A stretch of DNA of 7,612 nucleotides from CAZKEW01 sp964580435 (GCA_964580435.1 CAZOKP010000108.1:1-7612); one strand, 5' to 3'. Counted from the first letter of the stretch, positions 1-7,037 are shown. Notes: generated from the letters alone by a model not told the origin. Program-made: numbers and translations.

Positions 1-1050
1 GCAGGGGTTCATGGCGGCAACGAGCATAAAAGCAGAGGGAAAAGTCAAGCTCATCGAGGCCCGGGAAACGACGACTTTCCCATCCTCAAGGGGCTGCCTC
101 AAATCCTCAAGCACCCGCCTGCGGAATTCGGGCAGCTCGTCCAGAAAAAGAACGCCGTGATGGGCCAGGCTGACTTCTCCGGGCCGCGGGATGACACCGC
201 CGCCGATCAGGCCGGCATCGGAGATGGTGTGATGAGGCGAACGAAAAGGCCGCGAGCAAACGGCGCCCTGGTCACGGAGAAGTCCCATGGCACTGTAGAC
301 CTGGGTCACTTCGACGATCTCATCAAACGTCATCGGCGGAAGGATCGTAGACAGTCTTTTGGCCAACATGGTTTTTCCGGCGCCGGGCGGCCCGATCAGC
401 AAGACATTGTGAAATCCCGCCGCCGCCACCTCCAGGGCGCGCTTGACGTGCTGCTGGCCCTTCACCTCCCCAAAATCTCCATCATATCCGGGCGATGCAA
501 GAATGTCGTCCAACGAATGCCGGCAGGGCGGAAGGCTTTGCGGCTCGTTGAGCAGACGGATGACTTGGGCGAGGTCGCTGAGACCATGAATGTCCACCCC
601 CTTGACCAAGGCCGCTTCCAATTCATTTTCCTTGGGGACGACGATCCCTTTGAAGCCTTTTTTGAGCGCCAGAAGAGTCGCGGGGAGAATTCCGCGGCCC
701 GGCTTCAAGCGGCCGTCGAGCGCCAGTTCACCAATGAACAGATAATCCCCGAGTCTCTCCTGCGGAACCACTCCTAAGAACGCCAGGAGGCCGAGGCTGA
801 TAGGAAGGTCAAAAGAGGAGCCCTCCTTTCGTCTGTCCGCGGGAGCCAGGTTTATGGTCAGCTTCCGGGAGGGAAACTCGAACCCGCAGTTTTTCAAGGC
901 CGCCCGCACACGCTCCTTGCTTTCCCGAACGGCGGCGTCGGGCAAACCAACGGTGATAAAACCAGGCAGGCCGGCAGAAACATCAACCTCCACTTCCACC
1001 AAGTAAGCCTCGATCCCGAGGAGGGCGGCGCTGGATATCTTGATGAGCAT
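1..1050 (-). CDS. comM: ComM/YifB-family Mg-chelatase-like AAA+ ATPase (3' end outside window)
   Basis: My reverse-strand translation from ATG at 1050 is open for exactly 350 codons to the window edge, ending in AAMNPC. The rest of the protein (family length about 500 aa) is missing. The N-terminal ChlI-like domain begins MLIKISSAALLGIEA and carries GLPGFITVGLPDAAVRESKE (about residues 29-48) and the NLAP segment. The AAA+ module has a Walker A, GPPGAGKT, at residues 220-227 and a Walker B, LFLDELPEF, near residue 300. SPHHTISDAGLIGGG lies between them. ComM is known as a hexameric branch-migration helicase that promotes integration of DNA during natural transformation; YifB is the enterobacterial name. 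The start follows a weak ribosome binding site (GAGCGGACA) and is supported by the usual family N-terminus. It lies 94 bp downstream of the MglA-like gene and may be cotranscribed with it. Family assignment is firm; the role in transformation here is inferred. Confidence 0.95.
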   Translation of the reverse strand, partial: MLIKISSAALLGIEAYLVEVEVDVSAGLPGFITVGLPDAAVRESKERVRAALKNCGFEFPSRKLTINLAPADRRKEGSSFDLPISLGLLAFLGVVPQERLGDYLFIGELALDGRLKPGRGILPATLLALKKGFKGIVVPKENELEAALVKGVDIHGLSDLAQVIRLLNEPQSLPPCRHSLDDILASPGYDGDFGEVKGQQHVKRALEVAAAGFHNVLLIGPPGAGKTMLAKRLSTILPPMTFDEIVEVTQVYSAMGLLRDQGAVCSRPFRSPHHTISDAGLIGGGVIPRPGEVSLAHHGVLFLDELPEFRRRVLEDLRQPLEDGKVVVSRASMSLTFPSAFMLVAAMNPC

Positions 1051-1144
1051 TGTCCGCTCACTGTAAAGACGAATCAGAGAGGCCGGTTATATCAGGAAGA
1101 ACGATGATAATAAGAATGGGCAGCGGGACAGTGCGTTTTCCGCT
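1051..1144. other. mglA-comM spacer
   Basis: This 94-bp spacer separates the GTPase stop from the ComM start. Apart from the inverted repeat at its right edge I see no convincing promoter or terminator, so readthrough from the GTPase gene into comM is plausible. Confidence 0.4.
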
Positions 1145-1154
1145 TCAGGAAGCG
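1141..1154. repeat. 14-bp inverted repeat across the mglA-like stop codon
   Basis: The sequence CGCTTCAGGAAGCG is two perfect 6-base arms separated by two bases, and it overlaps the TGA stop of the MglA-like gene. As RNA it could form a short hairpin if the inner pairs open. No run of U follows in the direction of transcription, so a classical intrinsic terminator is not supported. It could be chance. Confidence 0.3.
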
Positions 1155-1960
1155 GTTGGCTTTTTCGGCTTGTCCAGAAACTCGCGGGACAATTTCTCCA
1201 GCTCTGTTTCTATCTCTTCAAGGGTCCTGAGCTTCATTTTTCTCATCTGGACATCCGTCTCTTCGCCCGGAAGGACGAACTCGATCTCTTCCTCTTTCTT
1301 GGGCGCTTCTTTGACGGCTCCGTGAATGGCCTTGTCTTCAGCGGCTTTACTCCCTCTTTGGGGCTGGATGCCAAGCACTTTTTCTTTGACCTCGGGAACT
1401 GTCCGTTTGACCACTACTTTCAGGGTCTCAAACACGCCGACGCCGTTAATGGCCGAGGCTTCAACATAAGGCAGGCTCTGGGGGTTGAGCAGCTTATTGA
1501 ACGTCTCCACAGGGATGAGACTATCCAGGTCGCGCTTGTTATACTGGAAAACCAAGGGGATGGAGTTGATATCCATGTTCAGGTGGACCAGGTTTCGCCT
1601 CAGGTTGTCAAAGCTCTCCAGGTTGGCGTCGAGGAGCGGGATTTGAGAATCGGCCACGAAAACAATTCCATCTGCTCCGCGCAGGACGCTCTGACGGGAG
1701 GCCTCGTAAAAGATCTGACCGGGCACGGTCATGAGCTGGATATGGACCCGATAAGTGTCGATCAATCCTGCCTTGACAGGCAGCAGGTCAAAAAAATAGG
1801 TTCTTTCCGTGTCCGTCTCCAAGCAGACGAGTTCCCCCCGGGACGTGGGGTCCAGCTTGAAATAGATATAACGGAGGTTGGTCGTTTTCCCGCTCAGACC
1901 CGGGCCATAGTAGACGATTTTGAGAGCGAGGTTCTTGGTGATATGATTAACAAAGGCCAT
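1145..1960 (-). CDS. mglA: MglA-family small Ras-like GTPase with C-terminal extension
   Basis: This 271-aa protein has a full MglA-type G domain at about residues 1-195: P-loop GPGLSGKT (19-26), switch I with R53, G3 motif TVPGQ (78-82), G4 NKRD (141-144) and G5 SA (169-170). In Myxococcus MglA the corresponding Arg in switch I and Gln in TVPGQ are needed for GTP hydrolysis, and Thr replaces the Asp of other Ras-like proteins; all three are preserved. MglA proteins switch cell polarity and control gliding or type IV pilus motility, with the roadblock protein MglB as GAP. Typical MglA is about 195 aa. Here a charged tail of about 70 residues follows: a Lys/Glu-rich linker, then a predicted helix around 238-264. 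The start is supported by the canonical MAFVN opening, although the ribosome binding site is weak. No mglB is visible nearby. It lies between the glycosyltransferase operon and comM. Confidence 0.92.
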   Translation of the reverse strand: MAFVNHITKNLALKIVYYGPGLSGKTTNLRYIYFKLDPTSRGELVCLETDTERTYFFDLLPVKAGLIDTYRVHIQLMTVPGQIFYEASRQSVLRGADGIVFVADSQIPLLDANLESFDNLRRNLVHLNMDINSIPLVFQYNKRDLDSLIPVETFNKLLNPQSLPYVEASAINGVGVFETLKVVVKRTVPEVKEKVLGIQPQRGSKAAEDKAIHGAVKEAPKKEEEIEFVLPGEETDVQMRKMKLRTLEEIETELEKLSREFLDKPKKPTAS

Positions 1961-1978
1961 TTCCGCTATCCGTTTTCT

Positions 1979-2015
1979 CTAATCCTTAACATACACCCTG
2001 AATGAAGTCAACTTC
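1979..2015 (-). promoter_or_regulatory. Weak candidate promoter upstream of the mglA-like gene
   Basis: The 67-bp gap between the last glycosyltransferase and the GTPase is the largest break in the central cluster. On the minus strand it contains TTGACT (2011-2006), a good match to a -35 box. About 17 bases downstream there is only a poor -10 candidate (around TAAGGAT). A small inverted repeat, GAAGT-TG-ACTTC (2015-2004), overlaps the -35 element and could be an operator half-site or chance. The call rests on one good hexamer and the gap, so it is tentative. Confidence 0.25.
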
Positions 2016-2027
2016 TCCCTTTTTCGC

Positions 2028-3200
2028 TCATCCCGCGGTCAGATGATGGAAGAGCCGTTCGTACTTGCCGATCACTTTGGGCCAGGAGTAGTTCTCCCGA
2101 ACATAGGCGAATCCTCGTTCTCCCAAGACCCTTCTCAGTTTGGCGTCGGCAAGAAGAAGTCTGAGGGCGGCTTCAAACTCTTGAGCGTTGGAATAATACA
2201 GCCCGCACTGCCCCCGGAGGCAGTGCTCTTTGAGAGGCGCGGCCGCCTCCTGAACGAGGATCGGAGTCCGGACAGCCAGGGACTCGAGCGCGGCCAGACA
2301 GAGGCTCTCGAAACGGGAGGGATGGACGGTTATTTCGGCCGCGGCCATCGCCGCGTTTTTCTCCTCCGGGGAGAGAAAACCCAGATACTTGACTCTGGAA
2401 TGGGAAGGCAGGCTCATCAGGAGATTTCCGATCAGGACAAGGCTTAGCTGCGGGTTCTGCCGGCTGGAGGCAAGAAAATAATCCAGGAGTTCCTGGCAGC
2501 CTTTGCCCGGCTCAACCCTTCCGGCATAGAGGATAAACGGGGGGACGAGACCATGTTTGCGGCAAAAACCGGCGGTCTCGACATTCTCCGGAATTTCGAT
2601 GCCCGCGCCGATAATATCCTGGTACTTGCCCTTGAGCGAGAAGTGGCGGGCCAGCAACTCTCGTTCGGACTCGGTGTTGAATAAGAGGGCGGAAGGCGCA
2701 GCAAAGACCTCTTTCATGATCCCGAGGAACAACGGAGGCTCGTCATGGGCTGTGGGGACGAGGGTCTTTTTCCCCTTGATTCTCTTCATCCCCCAGTAGG
2801 TCGGATAATAAAGATAGGTCAGGAAAATAAAGAAATCGTGATCAGCCTCCTCCCTTTCCAAAGCTTCGAGAAGATCGGGCACGCATGGTCCCTGCTTCTC
2901 CAGCCATTCCCATTCGTCTTTCTCGCTGTGCTCATGAGAAAAGATCCAATCCGAAAAGGCGTTAAAGGAAGCCATGTCCCTCTGCTTTTGAACCTTGAAC
3001 CGCTTGACCGCGACTCCTTTCACGATCGTCTCGCCGACCGCAAACTCATTCTTCCAGGAGGTGTAGTCCTTGGCACAGGTTGTATAGACCGTTATTTCAT
3101 GGCCCGCCGCAGCTAGCCGTTCGGAAACGAGACGGCAGAGAAGCTCGGCCCCGCCCAGGACTTCCTGTCCGTATCTCTGGACGACAAAAGCGATTTTCAT
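2028..3200 (-). CDS. GT4-family glycosyltransferase (type A)
   Basis: This 390-aa protein has a GT-B fold layout. The N-terminal acceptor domain opens with MKIAFVVQRYG and a GGAEL motif (16-20), typical of GT4 enzymes. The C-terminal nucleotide-sugar domain starts near residue 222 with YAGRVEPGKG (225-234) and carries the EX7E motif, E298 to E306, in FESLCLAALE. These enzymes transfer a sugar from an NDP-sugar with retention of configuration and act at the cytoplasmic face of the inner membrane on a lipid-linked or lipid A-core acceptor. Donor and acceptor cannot be read from sequence. It is the last gene of the coupled cluster: its ATG overlaps the preceding stop as ATGA, with AAGGA a little upstream. 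Its closest relative in the window is the type A' gene at 5346-6527: EX7E falls at the same residue numbers, and both have CLR at 327-329 and a final tyrosine-Trp stretch (NYSW/NYAW). Confidence 0.92.
   Translation of the reverse strand: MKIAFVVQRYGQEVLGGAELLCRLVSERLAAAGHEITVYTTCAKDYTSWKNEFAVGETIVKGVAVKRFKVQKQRDMASFNAFSDWIFSHEHSEKDEWEWLEKQGPCVPDLLEALEREEADHDFFIFLTYLYYPTYWGMKRIKGKKTLVPTAHDEPPLFLGIMKEVFAAPSALLFNTESERELLARHFSLKGKYQDIIGAGIEIPENVETAGFCRKHGLVPPFILYAGRVEPGKGCQELLDYFLASSRQNPQLSLVLIGNLLMSLPSHSRVKYLGFLSPEEKNAAMAAAEITVHPSRFESLCLAALESLAVRTPILVQEAAAPLKEHCLRGQCGLYYSNAQEFEAALRLLLADAKLRRVLGERGFAYVRENYSWPKVIGKYERLFHHLTAG
3169..3188. repeat. 20-bp direct repeat, copy 1 (start of type A gene)
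   Basis: Twenty bases here are identical to 6496-6515. Both lie at the same place in the paralogous A and A' genes and encode the FVVQRYG segment. The flanking bases differ at both ends. This most likely reflects common descent and constraint, but it is also a possible seed for recombination between the two genes. Confidence 0.75.
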
Positions 3201-4282
3201 TTTCTTTGCAGTTCCTTTTGCGCCAGACTTTCCAGACAGCGAAGAAGGAAGGGCTCCCTTCCCTCCGCCTTGAGCCTTTCAAGTCTCGAACGCTGGCCCT
3301 GGACCACCTTCTCCCGAATGTCTTGATTGTGGGCGACGAGATCAACAAGTTCGGCCACTTTGTCCACCCTCTTCTCGTCAAGCAGGATTCCGGCGCCCTC
3401 CAGGGTATCAGGAACGGCCGTGGAATTGAAGGCGATGATCGGCACATCGAAAACCATGCTTTCCACCAGAGGAAGACAGAATCCTTCGTGTTCGCTTAAA
3501 GAAAGGAAAACGTCGGCCGCCCTGTAGATCGCGAAGAGGTCCTCGTCGGGCACATGGCCGGTGAAGCAGATCTCATCGGGTTGAAGGTGAAAATCGTCGG
3601 CCAGCCGGACCAGGCTTTCGTAGTAGGCGGGAAGCGAGGACGTCTTGCCAACTATGATCAGCCTCACCAGGGGCGAGATATATTTTCTGTAATAAAAGAC
3701 CACTTTGATCAGGTCTTCGATTTTCTTATTGGGAACGACCCGTCCCACGAACAGGACGTTCGTCCTCGCGTCCCTGAACAGCTTATGGACCAGCGCATTG
3801 ACGGGCCTATTGTATTTTGAAAAATCCACAAAGAGAGGAAAAACATGGGCGTCTTTGAACCCGAGGTCGACGAGCTCCTGAGTATTAAAACGGGAATCGG
3901 CCAGGCTGAGGTCGACGACCGGGGCAAGCGAGCGGAGTTCTTCCCGGCCCAGGCGGGCCAGCCTGACCATCTCTTCGCTGAAACCACGGAAAAAATCCGG
4001 GGACGTAACGTTGTGGTAGATGATCATTTTTTTACAGGGAAGCCGGCGCAAAGCCTCTGTCAGGGGCGAGGGAAGAGCGAAATGAAGAATGACGACATCA
4101 GAGGGCAGCGGCGGCGGAAAAACCGCGAATTCCCTGGATTCCCCTTCAAGCTCCCTATCACAGGTCAACCGGTAAATCTCCGAGGAAAACCCCTGAGACC
4201 TGAAAAATCGTCCCAGATAAGCGGCTTCGTCCCCGATGGCATCGCCCCGATGGAAAGCAGGGACAAACTGGTCGACTCTCAT
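3197..4282 (-). CDS. GT4-family glycosyltransferase (type B)
   Basis: This 361-aa GT-B enzyme opens with MRVDQFVPAFHRGDAIGDE. The sequence IIYHNVTSPDFF (87-98) marks the middle of the acceptor domain. VGRVVPNKK (179-187) supplies the donor-phosphate Arg and Lys. LSEHEGFCLPLVE (262-274) holds the EX7E pair E266 and E274. It should act as a retaining glycosyltransferase in surface polysaccharide assembly; the linkage formed is unknown. The start overlaps the upstream stop as ATGA at 4279-4282, with an AGGTGA ribosome binding site eight bases upstream. The downstream junction is another ATGA at 3197-3200. It is clearly paralogous to the gene directly upstream (type B'): the two share the HN(V/I)T, DFSKY, PNKK, FTGH and SEHEGF blocks in the same order at nearly the same spacing, but they differ enough in the acceptor half to have different specificity. 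Confidence 0.92.
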   Translation of the reverse strand: MRVDQFVPAFHRGDAIGDEAAYLGRFFRSQGFSSEIYRLTCDRELEGESREFAVFPPPLPSDVVILHFALPSPLTEALRRLPCKKMIIYHNVTSPDFFRGFSEEMVRLARLGREELRSLAPVVDLSLADSRFNTQELVDLGFKDAHVFPLFVDFSKYNRPVNALVHKLFRDARTNVLFVGRVVPNKKIEDLIKVVFYYRKYISPLVRLIIVGKTSSLPAYYESLVRLADDFHLQPDEICFTGHVPDEDLFAIYRAADVFLSLSEHEGFCLPLVESMVFDVPIIAFNSTAVPDTLEGAGILLDEKRVDKVAELVDLVAHNQDIREKVVQGQRSRLERLKAEGREPFLLRCLESLAQKELQRK

Positions 4283-5346
4283 TTTCCGCTCACCTCTCGG
4301 AGATGCTCGAGGAGAATCCGGCTGACATTTTCGCGGCTGTACTTCTCCAAAGCTCCGATCTGTCCCCTGATGATGGTCTGACGCAGGCCATCATTTCTCA
4401 GCAAAACATCGATCAGGGCGGCGATGCGGAAAAAATCCTTCTGAAGAAGCAGGACCCCTCCCCCGTTCATCGTCTCTCCCACCGCGCCCGCCCCGTATCC
4501 GATCACGGGAATTTTTTTATAGAAGGCTTCGAGAATGGGGACGCCGAAGCCCTCATGTTCGCTGAGGCTCAAATAGACATCGGCGACTTCAAAGCAGGTC
4601 AAAAGCTCGGGAAATTCGATGTGCCCGGTGAAATGGACATCCTGGAGAGAGAGCCTGTGAACCAATTCCTGAAGCCCCGCAAGATATCTTTCCGTCCCCC
4701 GATATTCTCCGGCCAGGATCAGCCGTGAGTCGGGGTTGAAATATTTCTTATAAAAATAATAGGCTTTAATGACATCCTCGAATTTTTTGTTGGGGATGGC
4801 CCGGCCGACAAAGAGGAGGGTAGTTTTGTCCTCGGCCAGAAGTCTCTGCCTAACCGGGTCTCCTTTGCCGTCATATTTTGAAAAATCCAGGAGAATGGGC
4901 AGAACGCCCGTCCTGGGATATCCGGCGGCTTCGAGCTCCCGGCGGTTAAAATCCGAGTCGCCCAGGGCCAGATCCACCTTGTCCACAAAGAGCCTCAGCT
5001 CCAGCCTGCCCTTGTAACACTCCTTGGCCAGGATGCGGTGCGAATCCACAAAAAATTCATGGGGCGTGATGTTGTGGTAGATCATGATCTTTTTGTCCGG
5101 GACGCGGAAGAACATCTTGGATACGGGAGACCCGATGGAGAAATGAAAGATGACGACATTTTCCGGAGAGCTCGACTTCTTATAATCGCGGTAATCCCGC
5201 CGCTGCCCGGCCATCCTGGGGTCGAAGTAGCGAGTGAAGATCTCCGAGCGGTAGCCCTTCTCGCGCAGGACCTTCTGGATCTCGATCATCTCGTCGGAGA
5301 TGGCATCGCCATAGCTTAGGGAGGTGGCGAATTGATGGACTTCCAT
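4279..5346 (-). CDS. GT4-family glycosyltransferase (type B')
   Basis: The frame is open upstream to an ATG at 5550, but I place the start at ATG 5346, giving 355 aa. There the protein begins MEVHQFATSLSYGDAISDE, aligned with the type B N-terminus. An AAAGGAG site lies 11 bases upstream, and the upstream gene's stop overlaps the start as TGATG. The 68 extra codons would lie inside the upstream gene in another frame and are Pro/Arg-rich with no family resemblance. Domain markers are IYHNITPHEFF (89-99), DFSKY (154-158), VGRAIPNKK (180-188), FTGHIEF (239-245) and SEHEGFGVPILE (262-273), with EX7E residues E265 and E273. This is a retaining GT-B transferase, probably adding one sugar of a surface glycan at the inner-membrane face. 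Its stop overlaps the next start (ATGA). Confidence 0.93.
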   Translation of the reverse strand: MEVHQFATSLSYGDAISDEMIEIQKVLREKGYRSEIFTRYFDPRMAGQRRDYRDYKKSSSPENVVIFHFSIGSPVSKMFFRVPDKKIMIYHNITPHEFFVDSHRILAKECYKGRLELRLFVDKVDLALGDSDFNRRELEAAGYPRTGVLPILLDFSKYDGKGDPVRQRLLAEDKTTLLFVGRAIPNKKFEDVIKAYYFYKKYFNPDSRLILAGEYRGTERYLAGLQELVHRLSLQDVHFTGHIEFPELLTCFEVADVYLSLSEHEGFGVPILEAFYKKIPVIGYGAGAVGETMNGGGVLLLQKDFFRIAALIDVLLRNDGLRQTIIRGQIGALEKYSRENVSRILLEHLREVSGK

Positions 5347-6527
5347 CAGGCTTTCTTCTCCTTTTCCAGGTTGTCCAGGAGGGCAAGGTACTTGTTTTCG
5401 ATAATCCCCCAGGCGTAGTTGGCGTTGAAATATTCTCGGCCATTCTGACCCAACACTTGGCGAAGCCGGGGCGAGCGAAGAAGGAGCGTCAGGGCTTCCC
5501 TGAATTCCGGGTAGGTCTCGTAGAACAGCCCGCCGTTTGAGCGCAGGCACTGGCCTTTGAGCACGTCGCAGAGGGCGTTGGCCAGGACGGGTTTGCCCGC
5601 CGCCCAGGCCTCGAGGGTGACCATGGAGAGGCTTTCGTAGAAAGAGGGCATCACCAGGAGCTCGGCACCCTCGAGAGCGTTGAACTTATCCTCGTCTTTC
5701 ATAAACCCAAAAAAGAGGATATCCGGGTGAGCAGGAATGCTCATCACCGTGTTCCCCGCCAAGACAAGCTTGATCTCCGAGCCGGTCTCCTTTTTATAAC
5801 GGCAGAAATAATCGAAAAGCCTGGGGCAGCCCTTGTTCTCGTCGATTCTGCCGATGTACAAAATGTAAAGGGACCCGACCTTATATTTTTGGCGAAAACC
5901 TTCCCCGGAGTACCGCTCGGGAATCTCCGTTCCCACACCGACCACGTCGCCAGGGACGGTCTCGTTGCGCGATACGGCCTGGATCATGGCCCGTTCCTCG
6001 ATCGAGTTGTAGATGATGGCTCGCGGCTTCTGGAAAAGCTCTTTGAAGATCTGGAGATAAATGACGGGGTCCTGCTCGGCCGTCGGAACAAGGATGCTTT
6101 TTCGGGGGACGGCGTGTATTCCCCGATAGGAATGATAATAGCGGTAAGAAAAAAAGACGAAATAATCGTAAACCTCCTCCGACTCCTTGATGAAGGCGAT
6201 GAGAGAAGGAGAAAAAGGCCCTTCTTCGTCAAGCCACCTAAGCTCGTCCGAGACGCTGTGGGCCTCACGGAGGAGACGGTCTTGGATGCGGCCGAACCTC
6301 TGCGGATGTCTTGTCCGGGCCACCGGGAACCTTCTGACCCTGATTCCGTTAATGACCTCCTCGTCTTTGGAGTAATGATTCTCCCAGGTGATGTAGTCGC
6401 AGGCTTTCGTCGTCAGCACGTCGGCCTCGAAATGTTTGTTCATGTGTTCGGCGATCCAGCGGCAGTGGAGCTCCGCCCCGCCGTTGACCTCGAGGCCGTA
6501 TCTCTGGACGACAAAGGCCACCTTCAT
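5346..6527 (-). CDS. GT4-family glycosyltransferase (type A')
   Basis: This 393-aa GT-B transferase starts MKVAFVVQRYGLEVNGGAEL, nearly the same as the type A enzyme. The nucleotide-sugar domain begins around residue 220 with YIGRIDENKG (224-233). EX7E is E298 and E306 in FYESLSMVTLE. A CLR motif (327-329) and a NYAW segment near 370 repeat features of type A. It probably adds a sugar to a lipid-linked glycan at the cytoplasmic side of the inner membrane; the donor is unknown. It is the first glycosyltransferase of the cluster, its ATG overlaps the stop of the coiled-coil gene (ATGA, 6524-6527), and its stop overlaps the next gene by one base. A relatively weak GGAG site lies well upstream of the ATG, so translation may depend on coupling with the coiled-coil gene. 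Confidence 0.93.
   Translation of the reverse strand: MKVAFVVQRYGLEVNGGAELHCRWIAEHMNKHFEADVLTTKACDYITWENHYSKDEEVINGIRVRRFPVARTRHPQRFGRIQDRLLREAHSVSDELRWLDEEGPFSPSLIAFIKESEEVYDYFVFFSYRYYHSYRGIHAVPRKSILVPTAEQDPVIYLQIFKELFQKPRAIIYNSIEERAMIQAVSRNETVPGDVVGVGTEIPERYSGEGFRQKYKVGSLYILYIGRIDENKGCPRLFDYFCRYKKETGSEIKLVLAGNTVMSIPAHPDILFFGFMKDEDKFNALEGAELLVMPSFYESLSMVTLEAWAAGKPVLANALCDVLKGQCLRSNGGLFYETYPEFREALTLLLRSPRLRQVLGQNGREYFNANYAWGIIENKYLALLDNLEKEKKA
5358..5364 (-). promoter_or_regulatory. Ribosome binding site that fixes the type B' start
   Basis: AAAGGAG on the minus strand lies 11 bases before ATG 5346 and inside the 3' end of the upstream glycosyltransferase gene. With the TGATG stop-start overlap it supports the 355-aa start over the in-frame ATG at 5550. 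Confidence 0.7.
6496..6515. repeat. 20-bp direct repeat, copy 2 (start of type A' gene)
   Basis: This is the identical partner of 3169-3188 in the same orientation, at the same codons of the paralogous glycosyltransferase. Recombination between the copies would remove about 3.3 kb containing both B-type genes and leave one hybrid A gene. Confidence 0.75.
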
Positions 6528-7033
6528 TTGAAGACTTCTTTCTCCAGGACTCTCTCTCTCTTTCCCAAAAATTCGAAATCCTTCTCCATGATCTGCACCT
6601 TCGTTTTCAGCAGGTCCACTTCTATCTTCAGCTTGGTGAGTTCCACGACGAGATTATGGCAGAGGTTATGGGTCAGCTTGATGTATTCCTGCTCCCTGTC
6701 CCGGATACGGGTCAGCTGGTCCAGCCTTCTATTCGTGTGGTCGAGGTTCATGACTGTCTGCCTGTGCTCCTCATAGACGGGAAGAATCAGCAGCTTGATC
6801 AGGGGGGCGAAGGGGGACATGATCTTGAGCAACAGTCTTTTTATTCCGGTCCGAGGCCCCGGCTGCGTCCCGCTGTTCAGGACGCCGGGCTCATAAGGAT
6901 CTCCGCCATCTCCCCCGGGCTGGCTGGCAATCTTCTTTTTGATTCCAGCCATGATCCGGGCCACATCGACATTATCATAATCGATCTTGACCGCGGGCTC
7001 TTCCCATAAATTCTTTTTATTTTTTTGACTCAT
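6524..7033 (-). CDS. Coiled-coil protein with DNVDV motif, first gene of the coupled glycosyltransferase set
   Basis: This 169-aa protein falls into four parts. A polar N-terminus holds KIDYDNVDVARIMAGIKKKI (16-35). A Gly/Pro-rich linker follows (about 38-63). Next is a hydrophobic or amphipathic segment, LLLKIMSPFAPLIKLLILPVY (67-87), interrupted by prolines and a lysine. The rest (about 89-166) is a long charged helix with roughly heptad-spaced Leu/Ile/Val, a likely coiled coil. I recall similar N-terminal (D)NVDV..IM..I modules plus coiled coils in front of SAM-dependent methyltransferase domains in O-antigen loci; here no methyltransferase domain follows. A membrane-associated scaffold or length-control partner for the glycosyltransferases is an inference. 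The start is secure: AGGAGGA lies four bases from ATG. The stop overlaps the next start (ATGA). Confidence 0.85.
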   Translation of the reverse strand: MSQKNKKNLWEEPAVKIDYDNVDVARIMAGIKKKIASQPGGDGGDPYEPGVLNSGTQPGPRTGIKRLLLKIMSPFAPLIKLLILPVYEEHRQTVMNLDHTNRRLDQLTRIRDREQEYIKLTHNLCHNLVVELTKLKIEVDLLKTKVQIMEKDFEFLGKRERVLEKEVFK

Positions 7034-7037
7034 AGTC

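Noticed and set aside
157..777. Plus-strand open frame of 206 codons
   Set aside because: It is antisense to the AAA+ part of comM, whose minus-strand translation has Walker A and B motifs. The plus-strand product has no recognisable domain.
1120..1154. Possible intrinsic terminator after the MglA-like gene
   Set aside because: The inverted repeat has a two-base loop and no U tract follows in the transcription direction.
1322..2005. Plus-strand open frame of 227 codons
   Set aside because: It is antisense to the MglA-like GTPase, whose five G motifs are intact on the minus strand.
3845..4381. Plus-strand open frame of 178 codons
   Set aside because: It is a shadow of the B-type glycosyltransferase genes on the other strand, without a ribosome binding site or motif.
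5727..6776. Plus-strand open frame of 349 codons
   Set aside because: It runs antisense to the type A' glycosyltransferase and part of the coiled-coil gene. Both minus-strand products have clear family or structural signals, while this one has low-complexity ends and no motif.
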